From Gibbula magus (lineage: Eukaryota; Mollusca; Gastropoda; Trochida; Trochidae), in assembly GCA_936450465.1 (NCBI GenBank), contig OW388303.1, positions 7,255,193 through 7,319,192 of the forward strand: 64,000 bases of DNA, read 5' to 3'. Of the stretch, positions 1-12,700 are shown in pieces. The notes below the pieces were generated by a model that saw only the letters and a list, made by a program, of their open reading frames with translations, made no database searches and was not told where the DNA came from. Position numbers and translations under genes: made by a program. Within the stretch, counting starts at the first letter, position 1; each line of letters begins with the position of its first letter.

Positions 1-367
1 GATGAAAATGAATATCCCCTCCCAGGTGTGTGAATGAATGAGTAACCTGTGATGAAAGAGAATATCCCCTCTCAGTTGTGTGAATGAATGAGTAACCTGT
101 GATGAAAGAGAATATCCCCTCTCAGGTGTGTGAATGAATGAGTAACCTGTGATGAAAGAGAATATCCCCTCTCAGGTGTGTGAGTGAATGAGTAACCTGT
201 GATGAAAGAGAATATCCCCTCTCAGGTGTGTAAATGAATGAGTAACCTGTGATGAAAGAGAATATCCCCTCTCAGGTGTGTGAATGAATGAGTAACCTGT
301 GATGAAAGAGAATATCCCCTCCCAGGTGTGTGAATGAATGAGTAACCTGTGATGAAAGAGATTATCC
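1..367. repeat. 50-bp tandem repeat (about 7 copies)
   Basis: A 50-bp unit beginning GATGAAAGAGAATATCCCCT and ending in GAGTAACCTGT is repeated head to tail from the window start to about 367, with only scattered substitutions. The left end is cut by the window edge, so the true copy number is unknown. No coding potential is evident. Confidence 0.95.
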
Positions 368-642
368 TACCTCATGTAAGAATGTCGATCTATGATTGGT
401 CCACGTGACCCTGAACAAATAACCATATTCACCCTCACCCAGGTGGATAAATGTCACCGAGGGTGATAAAAGCCTTATACCCCGCTACCGAAATAAAGCG
501 TGCGTCCACGTCAGTCAGTCTATGTCACGTGATACAGTTTATTTTGACTCTAACCCAGATTTGTTGCTTCTTTGAGTAAACGATGTTCGAGCATTTCTGT
601 TTGTTTTTAATAATATTTTGAGACATTCGGTAGGATAAAAAC
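368..642. other. non-coding stretch
   Basis: No gene is visible. A weak inverted match (CACCCTC near 432, GAGGGTG near 460) suggests an old fold-back remnant, but no clear termini are seen. Confidence 0.4.
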
Positions 643-781
643 GTTATAACATTCAGTGGAGGTTTACATCGTGAATTATAAGACCCTTATTATTTTTTAT
701 TCTACTCGCCTCCGGCTCGTAGAATAAAAAATAATGCGGGTCTTATAATTCACGATGTAAACCTCCACTGAATGTTATAAC
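643..781. repeat. 139-bp near-perfect palindrome (hairpin-forming)
   Basis: Two arms of about 63 nt (643-705 and 719-781) are reverse complements with very few mismatches, around a 13-nt centre rich in C and G. The left arm begins GTTATAACATTCAGTGGAGG and the right arm ends with its complement. This is the form of a fold-back or miniature inverted-repeat element. No target-site duplication was recognised. Confidence 0.9.
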
Positions 782-1690
782 TTATAATATCACCTCTGAG
801 GTGTGTGAAGAAACTGAAACAAAACCATATTCCTGGATCACGAACTTTGATATGAACCTTACTTCTATCCAATCAAAATTTGAATTACATTTCCGACTGA
901 CTATCGTCAGAACTATGAACATCATACAGGTCAAGGAACTCGAGTGTCCTCGGCGGTTACGGGAAGAGATCGAATCAGGTCAGAAACTTACTTTGATTAC
1001 AGACAGTTAGAATTCTCAATTGCGGGCACAAGAATACGCTCGGATTAGAACAGAGATTGTATGGAGAAAGGTAACGTGATAAACATTTTTGTGGAGAAAA
1101 AAAACGTATAATAGAAATTGTAAATACAAACATAACTCTCCATTGAAAGTTGAGATTGTTTACTTCAATTGGACATGCAGTATGCATATTCTGAGTTCTG
1201 ATATGTGTACAATTTTTGAAAACTGAAATATTTCAACAATAAAGGTCGGAAAATATATCCTTTTTTGATAAATGGACAGTTGGACAGTGGAAGGTTTTGA
1301 CGACATGATAAGCAAACACATTAGTCGTGAGCACACAAACTATAGCCGAACATACATTGTTCCAAAGAAACAGGCCTAGGTATGTCTTATTAATTTTGTG
1401 ACTTAAAGAAATGTTTACTTTATTTTGCATGACAATGGAAGTAAATTTTTCAATCAAACAAAATCGCGTGGACGAATGACTATCGTCTCAATAAACATTA
1501 ACTGGAATCATGTGAACAACACGTTTAAATATTATAATCAAATATTGTTGATGAAATATTGTTATATACCTGCAACTATTTGCACATACAAGTCAATTTA
1601 GATTGAGGATATGTTTAGTCAATAGCAATGTTCAAAGCTTTGTGTCCACTTATCCAGAGGTTCATTTAACAAACGAATATATGTCGTAAG
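782..1690. other. stretch without recognisable gene
   Basis: AT-rich sequence with only short unsupported reading frames (69-74 codons) lacking recognisable motifs. No RNA gene or mobile element was recognised. Confidence 0.5.
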
Positions 1691-1695
1691 AAGTA

Positions 1696-1943
1696 CCGGG
1701 GAAGTAGCTCAGTTGGTAGAGCGTCCGCTCTTCACCCGGAAGACCGGGGTTCGATTCCCGGTCGCGTCATACCAAAAGACGTTAAAAGATGGGAGTTGTT
1801 GCTTCCTTGCTTGGCGCTCAGCAAATAAAGGATAGAACAACGCTTGAACTGGCGCTGCACTGTGGCTGCCGGAGGCAAACTGCCCAAAACAAATTTCCAA
1901 TGTACTTGTACAATAAAGTGTTATTATTATATTATTATTATTA
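1696..1943 (+). mobile_element. tRNA-derived SINE with (TTA)n tail
   Basis: The 5' head resembles a tRNA, with an RNA polymerase III A box (TAGCTCAGTTGG, 1705-1716) and B box (GGTTCGATTCC, 1748-1758). The tRNA fold is imperfect: the T stem needs an 8-nt loop, and the anticodon stem has a mismatch at its loop end. The body continues to 'CAATAAAGTG' and ends in a TTATTATTA tail at about 1919-1943. Head, unrelated body and simple-repeat tail are the normal plan of a SINE, so this is a retroposon and not a working tRNA gene. No clear target-site duplication is seen. Confidence 0.8.
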
Positions 1944-2128
1944 AGATCACGTTTAGCCCATATTAAAAGATAGGCTTAGAATTGATCCCAATGAAACTTT
2001 GATATTATTTTCTCTGACAAATATCAGTATCAATGTAAAGCAAAGCTGAATTTGTTACACAATCACCACTGCATGTTGCATATACCATTGACGTCATTGT
2101 TTAACATATCAAGAAACGCACGACACAG

Positions 2129-2830
2129 TTAATCCCATCCCTCGATGGCAGCCATTAAAGAGGAAGCGTTAGTAAACTCCCCTTTCCCCTCTTCCCTCCA
2201 TCTGTCCATCGTCCTCCCCACAAGATCCATGGTATACCCCATCTCTAGCACTGCCTCCACGTGGGGAGGAGGTCTCGAAGCTCCGGACATCGTGTTCTCC
2301 ATTCCGATACCTTCATCAGGACAGTCTACCGTAATAGAAGCTCCATTCCCTGTACTTTGAGAAGTGAAGAAAGTACTAGGCATTGGCTGAGATTGGGCAT
2401 CAGAGCATGTAACAGAGTCCGTAACCATGACATTGCGCGGACCGGAAGTGGAGGAAGGCGTGGACTGACTTGCTGATGACGTCATCCTGTTGTCAGAGAC
2501 TCTTAGAGACTGGAATCCGGTGTTAAGCTGCTGTTCTGCTATGGTAGAGATGTAGGCACAGTTTGGAGACCACTGTCTATGGGACGTAAATGGGTCGTCT
2601 GCTGTATCCCAATCCCTCAAGGTCAGCCCACAATAAAAACAGCGAGCTCGATCAGACGACCCCAGATAAAAGAAACCCGCCAAGGCCATGTTTTTCGCGG
2701 ACTGAAGGACACCTTTGAGCGGCCATGACGCGAATGATTTAAATCTACTCGTGAACGCAACGAACGCTCCATATTTTGCTTCCCGTTCATTGTAGCCAGG
2801 GTTGGGGTCACTCCTCGACTGAACGCTCAT
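2129..2830 (-). CDS. single-BIR inhibitor-of-apoptosis-like protein, intronless
   Basis: A 233-codon frame with ATG at 2830 encodes one complete BIR domain at about residues 26-94. It has the SWP motif (35-37), the ALAGFFYLG strand (49-57) and the zinc ligands C64, C67, H84 and C91, spaced exactly CX2CX16HX6C. Residues 95-186 are low-complexity (Ser, Thr, Pro-rich). Residues about 190-232, with 'VLEMGY', resemble the UBA domain found before the CARD or RING of larger IAPs. BIR domains bind caspases or IAP-binding-motif peptides, and UBA domains bind ubiquitin. There is no RING, so no intrinsic E3 ligase activity is expected. The whole frame lies in one exon, which suggests a retrogene or a member of an expanded family. 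The next frame in this orientation is not related. BIR identity is secure; the UBA call is probable. Confidence 0.88.
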   Translation of the reverse strand: MSVQSRSDPNPGYNEREAKYGAFVAFTSRFKSFASWPLKGVLQSAKNMALAGFFYLGSSDRARCFYCGLTLRDWDTADDPFTSHRQWSPNCAYISTIAEQQLNTGFQSLRVSDNRMTSSASQSTPSSTSGPRNVMVTDSVTCSDAQSQPMPSTFFTSQSTGNGASITVDCPDEGIGMENTMSGASRPPPHVEAVLEMGYTMDLVGRTMDRWREEGKGEFTNASSLMAAIEGWD

Positions 2831-3713
2831 GTCTATAGCCTATATATCACGTCACCTGTGTCGCTAGTTATGTTTTATCAAGCCTATCGGCCTATTTACT
2901 CTGCAGATGTAGTTGATAGAGATATGAAGTGGTCACTACAGTATGTTCACACACGTGTTTACCGTACACCAGTTGTATCGTGTAAGCGTATCCCATATCC
3001 TTTCACACTCGACGAATCACAAACCTGAAACCAAGCCAGGCAACACAACACACACAGTCTAACGAAGCTCCCAAAGAAACACACGTCGTATTGTTAATTC
3101 TTGTGCCTTCCTGGTCAAACTGGCTTTGACTATCTGGTTACGAGCAGGTCACAACTAGCGCCACAGTCATGCAGTCGCATTAAGTAACAAATGGCTGATG
3201 CGATATCCGTCTAAAACGAAAACACCGGGAAACCTCAGTTCTATAAATAGCAACGCTATATATGCGTGACGCTAGTCAGCAATGAGCACACGTGACCCAG
3301 TGAAAGGACGAAAACATTGAACATTGATTCCCACTGTTTCCTGGTATTCGGACTCTTAATAAGTCTTAAGACTGACTGTAGTTGCTTTGTCGGTGTGGTT
3401 ATGTAGTATAAATTTCGACGTGCAATTCTCTTCCCTTTCCTCACAATCCAACTGACTTCCTTGATGTAACACGGACTTAAATTTAAGTCCGTGATGTGAA
3501 TTACTAAATTTAGACTTCAATATTTATACTATAAACGTTGTAAGAATAATATTCTTAAGTATTGCTGTTATCCTATTTTGTTAAAAGCTTGTAAATAATG
3601 TCAGCAACGTGTTCTTGTAGTTTTTAGATTGATCAGGATATTGAACGAACGGGTTGTCTACATGTAGTATGCTACAACACAAAGTCACTGCCTGGAACGC
3701 TGTACCGCAGGAT
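2831..3713. other. upstream region of the IAP gene and satellite flank
   Basis: No gene is visible. It should contain the promoter of the minus-strand IAP gene; a TATATA run at about 2840-2847 lies too close to the ATG to call a TATA box. It also contains a perfect 24-bp palindrome at 3470-3493 centred on AAATTT. Confidence 0.5.
3470..3493. repeat. perfect 24-bp palindrome
   Basis: The 12 nt CACGGACTTAAA are followed directly by their exact reverse complement, with no spacer. Confidence 0.85.
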
Positions 3714-6700
3714 TCCAATGATAGTGATTGTGTACAGAGATCGAGAGAATGATAGTGATTGTGTACAGAGATCGAGACAATGATAGTGATTGTGTACAGA
3801 GATCGAGAGAATGATAGTGATTGTGTACAGAGATCGAGAGAATGATAGTGAGTGTGTACAGAGATCGAGACAATGATAGTGATTGTGTACAGAGATCGAG
3901 ATAATGATAGTGATTGTGTACAGAGATCGAGACAATGATAGTGATTGTGTACAGATATCGAGAGAATGATAGTGATTGTGTACAGAGATCGAGACAATGA
4001 TAGTGATTGTGTACAGAGATCGAGACAATGATAGTGATTGTGTACAGAGATCGAGACAATGTTAGTGATTGTGTACAGAGATCGAGAGAATGATAGTGAT
4101 TGTGTACAGAGATCGAGACAATGATAGTGATTGTGTACAGAGATCGAGACAATGATAGTGATTGTGTACAGAGATCGAGAGAATGATAGTGATTGTGTAC
4201 AGAGATCGAGAGAATGATAGTGATTGTGTACAGAGATCGAGACAATGGTCGTGATTGTGTACAGAGATCGAGAGAATTATAGTGATTGTGTACAGAGATG
4301 GAGACAATGATAGTGATTGTGTACAGAGATGGAGACAATGATAGTGATTTTGTACAGAGATCGAGACAATGGTCGTGATTGTGTACAGAGATCGAAACAA
4401 TGATAGTTACTGTGTACAGAGATTGAGACAATGATAGTTACTGTGTACAGAGATCGAGAGAATGATAGTGATTGTGTACAGAGATCGAGAGAATGATAGT
4501 GATTGTGTACAGAGATCGAGACAATGAAAGTGATTGTGTACAGAGACCGAGAGAATGATAGTGATTGTGTACAGAGATCGAGACAATGATAGTGATTGTG
4601 TACAGAGATGGAGACAATGATAGTGATTGTGTACAGAGATCGAAACAATGATAGTGATTGTGTACAGAGATGGAGAGAATGATAGTGATTGTGTACAGAG
4701 ATGGAGACAATGATAGTGATTGTGTACAGAGATGGAGAGAATGATAGTGATTGTGTACAGAGATGGAGAGAATGATAGTGATTGTGTACAGAGATGGAGA
4801 GAATGATAGTGATTGTGTACAGAGATGGAGAGAATGATAGTGATTCTGTACAGAGATCGAGACAATGATAGTGATTGTGTACAGAGATGGAGACAATGAT
4901 AGTGATTGTGTACAGAGATGGAGACAATGATAGTGATTGTGTACAGAGATGGAGACAATGATAGTGATTGTGTACAGAGATGGAGACAATGATAGTGATT
5001 GTGTACAGAGATGGAGACAATGATAGTGATTGTGTACAGAGATCGAAACAATGATAGTGATTGTGTACAGAGATGGAGAGAATGATAGTGATTGTGTACA
5101 GAGATGGAGACAATGATAGTGATTGTGTACAGAGATGGAGACAATGATAGTGATTGTGTACAGAGATGGAGACAATGATAGTGATTGTGTACAGAGATGG
5201 AGAGAATGATAGTGATTGTGTACAGAGATGGAGACAATGATTGTGATTGTGTACAGAGATCGAGACAATGATAGTGATTGTGTACAGAGATCGAGACAAT
5301 GGTCGTGATTGTGTACAGAGATCGAGACAATGATAGTTATTGTGTACAGAGATCGTGGCAATGATAGTGATTGTGTACAGAGATCGAGACAATGATAGTG
5401 ACTGTGTACAGAGATGGAGAAAATTATTGTGATTGTGTACAGAGATCGAGACAATGATAGTGATTGTGTACAGAGATCGAGACAATGATAGTGATTGTGT
5501 ACAGAGATCGAGACAATGATAGTGATTGTGTACAGAGATCGAGACAATGATAGTGATTGTGTACAGAGATCGTGGCAATGGTCCTGATTGTGTACAGAGA
5601 TCGAGACAATGATAGTGATTGTGTACAGAGATCGAGACAATGGTCGTGATTGTGTACAGAGATCGAGAGAATTATAGTGATTGTGTACAGAGATGGAGAC
5701 AATGATAGTGATTGTGTACAGAGATGGAGACAATGATAGTGATTTTGTACAGAGATCGAGACAATGGTCGTGATTGTGTACAGAGATCGAAACAATGATA
5801 GTTACTGTGTACAGAGATTGAGACAATGATAGTTACTGTGTACAGAGATCGAGAGAATGATAGTGATTGTGTACAGAGATCGAGAGAATGATAGTGATTG
5901 TGTACAGAGATCGAGACAATGAAAGTGATTGTGTACAGAGACCGAGAGAATGATAGTGATTGTGTACAGAGATCGAGACAATGATAGTGATTGTGTACAG
6001 AGATGGAGACAATGATAGTGATTGTGTACAGAGATCGAGACAATGATAGTGATTGTGTACAGAGATGGAGAGAATGATAGTGATTGTGTACAGAGATGGA
6101 GACAATGATAGTGATTGTGTACAGAGATGGAGAGAATGATAGTGATTGTGTACAGAGATGGAGAGAATGATAGTGATTGTGTACAGAGATGGAGAGAATG
6201 ATAGTGATTGTGTACAGAGATGGAGAGAATGATAGTGATTCTGTACAGAGATCGAGACAATGACAGTGATTGTGTACAGAGATGGAGACAATGATAGTGA
6301 TTGTGTACAGAGATGGAGACAATGATAGTGATTGTGTACAGAGATGGAGACAATGATAGTGATTGTGTACAGAGATGGAGACAATGATAGTGATTGTGTA
6401 CAGAGATGGAGACAATGATAGTGATTGTGTACATAGATCGAAACAATGATAGTGATTGTGTACAGAGATGGAGAGAATGATAGTGATTGTGTACAGAGAT
6501 GGAGACAATGATAGTGATTGTGTACAGAGATGGAGAGAATGATAGTGATTGTGTACAGAGATGGAGACAATGATAGTGATTGTGTACAGAGATGGAGAGA
6601 ATGATAGTGATTGTGTACAGAGATGGAGACAATGATAGTGATTGTGTACAGAGATCGAGACAATGATAGTGATTGTGTACAGAGATCGAGACAATGGTCG

Positions 6701-9700
6701 TGATTGTGTACAGAGATCGAGACAATGATAGTTATTGTGTACAGAGATCGTGGCAATGATAGTGATTGTGTACAGAGATCGAGACAATGATAGTGACTGT
6801 GTACAGAGATGGAGAAAATTATTGTGATTGTGTACAGAGATCGAGACAATGATAGTGATTGTGTACAGAGATCGAGACAATGATAGTGATTGTGTACAGA
6901 GATCGAGACAATGATAGTGATTGTGTACAGAGATCGAGACAATGATAGTGATTGTGTACAGAGATCGTGGCAATGGTCCTGATTGTGTACAGAGATCGAG
7001 ACAATGATAGTGATTGTGTACAGAGATCGAGACAATGGTCGTGATTGTGTACAGAGATCGAGACAATGATAGTGATTGTGTACAGAGATCGTGGCAATGA
7101 TAGTGATTGTGTACAGAGATGGAGACAATGATAGTGATTGTTTACAGAGATCGAGACAATGGTCGTGATTGTGTACAGAGATCGAGAGAATTATAGTGAT
7201 TGTGTACAGAGATGGAGACAATGATAGTGATTGTGTACAGAGATCGAGACAATGATAGTGATTGTGTACAGAGATGGAGACAATGATAGTGATTGTGTAC
7301 AGAGATCGAGACAATGGTCGTGATTGTGTACAGAGATCGAGACAATGATAGTTACTGTGTACAGAGATGGAGACAATGATAGTTACTGTGTACAGAGATG
7401 GAGACAATGGTCGTGATTGTGTACAGAGATCGAGACAATGATAGTGATTGTGTACAGAGATCGTGGCAATGATAGTGGTTGTGTACAGAGATCGAGACAA
7501 TGATAGTGATTGTGTACAGAGATCGAGACAATGGTCGTGATTGTGTACAGAGATCGAGACAATGATAGTGATTGTGTACAGAGATGGAGACAATGATAGT
7601 GATTGTGTACATAGATCGAGACAATGATAGTGATTGTGTACAGAGATCGAGACAATGGTCGTACTTGTGTACAGAGATCGAGACAATGATAGTGATTGTG
7701 TACAGAGATCGAGACAATGATAGTAATTGTGTACAGAGATCGAGACAATGATAGTGATTGTGTACAGAGATCGAGACAATGATAATGATTGTGTATAGAG
7801 ATCGAGACAATGATAGTGATTGTGTACAATGATGGAGACAATGATAGTGATTGTGTACAGAGATGGAGAGAATGATAGTGATTGTGTACAGAGATGGAGA
7901 CAATGATAGTGATTGTGTACAGAGATGGAGACAATGATAGTGATTGTGTACAGAGATGGAGAGAATGATAGTGATTGTGTACAGAGATGGAGAGAATGAT
8001 AGTGATTGTGTACAGAGATGGAGAGAATGATAGTGATTGTGTACAGAGATGGAGACAATGATAGTGTTTGTGTACAGAGATGGAGAGAATGATAGTGATT
8101 GTGTACAGAGATGGAGACAATGATTGTGATTGTGTACAGAGATCGAGACAATGATAGTGATTGTGTACAGAGATCGAAACAATGGTCGTGATTCTGTACA
8201 GAGATCGAGACAATGATAGTTATTGTGTACAGAGATCGTTGCAATGATAGTGATTGTGTACAGAGATCGAGACAATGATAGTGACTGTGTACAGAGATGG
8301 AGAAAATGATAGTGATTGTGTACAGAGATCGAGACAATGATAGTGATTGTGTACAGAGATCGAGACAATGATAGTGATTGTGTACAGAGATGGAGACAAT
8401 GATAGTGATTGTGTACAGAGATCGAGACAATGGTCGTGATTGTGTACAGAGATCGAGACAATGATAGTTATTGTGTACAGAGATCGTGGCAATGATAGTG
8501 ATTGTGTACAGAGATCGTGGCAATGATAGTGATTGTGTACAGAGATCGAGACAATGATAGTGACTGTGTACAGAGATGGAGAAAATGATTATGATTGTGT
8601 ACAGAGATCGAGACAATGATAGTGATTGTGTACAGAGATCGAGACAATGATAGTGATTGTGTACAGAGATCGTGGCAATGATAGTGATTGTGTACAGAGA
8701 TCGAGACAATGATAGTGACTGTGTACAGAGATGGAGAAAATGATAGTGATTGTGTACAGAGATCGAGACAATGATAGTGATTGTGTACAGAGATCGTGGC
8801 AATGATAGTGATTGTGTACAGAGATCGAGACAATGATAGTGATTGTTTACAGAGATCGAGACAATGGTCGTGATTGTGTACAGAGATCGAGAGAATTATA
8901 GAGATTGTGTACAGAGTTTGAGACAATGATAGTGATTGTGTACAGAGATCGAGACAATGATAGTGATTGTGTACAGAGATGGAGACAATGATAGTGATTT
9001 TGTACAGAGATCGAGACAATGGTCGTGATTGTGTACAGAGATCGAAACAATGATAGTTACTGTGTACAGAGATGGAGACAATGATAGTTACTGTGTACAG
9101 AGATGGAGACAATGGTCGTGATTGTGTACAGAGATGGAGACAATGATAGTGATTGTGTACAGAGATCGTGGCAATGATAGTGGTTGTGTACAGAGATCGA
9201 GACAATGATAGTGATTGTGTACAGAGATCGAGACAATGGTCGTGATTGTGTACAGAGATGGAGACAATGATAGTGATTGTGTACAGAGATGGAGACAATG
9301 ATAGTGATTGTGTACATAGATCGAGACAATGATAGTGATTGTGTACAGAGATTGAGACAATGATAGTTACTGTGTACAGAGATCGAGAGAATGATAGTGA
9401 TTGTGTACAGAGATCGAGAGAATGATAGTGATTGTGTACAGAGATCGAGACAATGAAAGTGATTGTGTACAGAGACCGAGAGAATGATAGTGATTGTGTA
9501 CAGAGATCGAGACAATGATAGTGATTGTGTACAGAGATGGAGACAATGATAGTGATTGTGTACAGAGATCGAAACAATGATAGTGATTGTGTACAGAGAT
9601 GGAGAGAATGATAGTGATTGTGTACAGAGATGGAGACAATGATAGTGATTGTGTACAGAGATGGAGAGAATGATAGTGATTGTGTACAGAGATGGAGAGA

Positions 9701-12700
9701 ATGATAGTGATTGTGTACAGAGATGGAGAGAATGATAGTGATTGTGTACAGAGATGGAGAGAATGATAGTGATTCTGTACAGAGATCGAGACAATGACAG
9801 TGATTGTGTACAGAGATGGAGACAATGATAGTGATTGTGTACAGAGATGGAGACAATGATAGTGATTGTGTACAGAGATGGAGACAATGATAGTGATTGT
9901 GTACAGAGATGGAGACAATGATAGTGATTGTGTACAGAGATGGAGACAATGATAGTGATTGTGTACAGAGATCGAAACAATGATAGTGATTGTGTACAGA
10001 GATGGAGAGAATGATAGTGATTGTGTACAGAGATGGAGACAATGATAGTGATTGTGTACAGAGATGGAGAGAATGATAGTGATTGTGTACAGAGATGGAG
10101 ACAATGATAGTGATTGTGTACAGAGATGGAGAGAATGATAGTGATTGTGTACAGAGATGGAGACAATGATTGTGATTGTGTACAGAGATCGAGACAATGA
10201 TAGTGATTGTGTACAGAGATCGAGACAATGGTCGTGATTGTGTACAGAGATCGAGACAATGATAGTTATTGTGTACAGAGATCGTGGCAATGATAGTGAT
10301 TGTGTACAGAGATCGAGACAATGATAGTGACTGTGTACAGAGATGGAGAAAATGATTGTGATTGTGTACAGAGATCGAGACAATGATAGTGATTGTGTAC
10401 AGAGATCGAGACAATGATAGTGATTGTGTACAGAGATCGAGACAATGATAGTGATTGTGTACAGAGATCGAGACAATGATAGTGATTGTGTACAGAGATC
10501 GTGGCAATGGTCCTGATTGTGTACAGAGATCGAGACAATGATAGTGATTGTGTACAGAGATCGAGACAATGGTCGTGATTGTGTACAGAGATCGAGACAA
10601 TGATAGTGATTGTGTACAGAGATCGTGGCAATGATAGTGATTGTGTACAGAGATCGTGGCAATGATAGTGATTGTGTACAGAGATGGAGACAATGATAGT
10701 GATTGTTTACAGAGATCGAGACAATGGTCGTGATTGTGTACAGAGATCGAGACAATGATAGTGATTGTGTACAGAGATGGAGACAATGATAGTGATTGTG
10801 TACAGAGATCGAGACAATGATAGTGATTGTGTACAGAGATGGAGACAATGATAGTGATTTTGTACAGAGATCGAGACAATGGTCGTGATTGTGTACAGAG
10901 ATCGAAACAATGATAGTTACTGTGTACAGAGATGGAGACAATGATAGTTACTGTGTACAGAGATGGAGACAATGGTCGTGATTGTGTACAGAGATCGAGA
11001 CAATGATAGTGATTGTGTACAGAGATCGTGGCAATGATAGTGGTTGTGTACAGAGATCGAGACAATGATAGTGATTGTGTACAGAGATCGAGACAATGGT
11101 CGTGATTGTGTACAGAGATCGAGACAATGATAGTGATTGTGTACAGAGATGGAGACAATGATAGTGATTGTGTACATAGATCGAGACAATGATAGTGATT
11201 GTGTACAGAGATCGAGACAATGGTCGTACTTGTGTACAGAGATCGAGACAATGATAGTGATTGTGTACAGAGATCGAGACAATGATAGTAATTGTGTACA
11301 GAGATCGAGACAATGATAGTGATTGTGTACAGAGATCGAGACAATGATAATGATTGTGTATAGAGATCGAGACAATGATAGTGATTGTGTACAATGATGG
11401 AGACAATGATAGTGATTGTGTACAGAGATGGAGAGAATGATAGTGATTGTGTACAGAGATGGAGACAATGATAGTGATTGTGTACAGAGATGGAGACAAT
11501 GATAGTGATTGTGTACAGAGATGGAGAGAATGATAGTGATTGTGTACAGAGATGGAGAGAATGATAGTGATTGTGTACAGAGATGGAGAGAATGATAGTG
11601 ATTGTGTACAGAGATGGAGACAATGATAGTGTTTGTGTACAGAGATGGAGAGAATGATAGTGATTGTGTACAGAGATGGAGACAATGATTGTGATTGTGT
11701 ACAGAGATCGAGACAATGATAGTGATTGTGTACAGAGATCGAAACAATGGTCGTGATTCTGTACAGAGATCGAGACAATGATAGTTATTGTGTACAGAGA
11801 TCGTTGCAATGATAGTGATTGTGTACAGAGATCGAGACAATGATAGTGACTGTGTACAGAGATGGAGAAAATGATAGTGATTGTGTACAGAGATCGAGAC
11901 AATGATAAAGATTGTGTACAGAGATCGAGACAATGATAGTGATTGTGTACAGAGATGGAGACAATGATAGTGATTGTGTACAGAGATCGAGACAATGGTC
12001 GTGATTGTGTACAGAGATCGAGACAATGATAGTTATTGTGTACAGAGATCGTGGCAATGATAGTGATTGTGTACAGAGATCGTGGCAATGATAGTGATTG
12101 TGTACAGAGATCGAGACAATGATAGTGACTGTGTACAGAGATGGAGAAAATGATTATGATTGTGTACAGAGATCGAGACAATGATAGTGATTGTGTACAG
12201 AGATCGAGACAATGATAGTGATTGTGTACAGAGATCGTGGCAATGATAGTGATTGTGTACAGAGATCGAGACAATGATAGTGACTGTGTACAGAGATGGA
12301 GAAAATGATTGTGATTGTGTACAGAGATCGAGACAATGATAGTGATTGTGTACAGAGATCGAGGCAATGATAGTGATTGTGTACAGAGATCGAGACAATG
12401 ATAGTGATTGTTTACAGAGATCGAGACAATGGTCGTGATTGTGTACAGAGATCGAGAGAATTATAGAGATTGTGTACAGAGTTTGAGACAATGATAGTGA
12501 TTGTGTACAGAGATCGAGACAATGATAGTGATTGTGTACAGAGATGGAGACAATGATAGTGATTTTGTACAGAGATCGAGACAATGGTCGTGATTGTGTA
12601 CAGAGATCGAAACAATGATAGTTACTGTGTACAGAGATGGAGACAATGATAGTTACTGTGTACAGAGATGGAGACAATGGTCGTGATTGTGTACAGAGAT

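Noticed and set aside
1696..1770. Functional tRNA gene
   Set aside because: Stem mismatches and an 8-nt T loop, and the sequence continues into a SINE body with a (TTA)n tail.
5833..12367. Very long minus-strand reading frames (989 and 1,299 codons) as giant repeat-protein genes
   Set aside because: They are frame walks through the 31-bp satellite, which lacks minus-strand stops in every frame; equivalent frames overlap in all three registers and no start or splice context singles one out.
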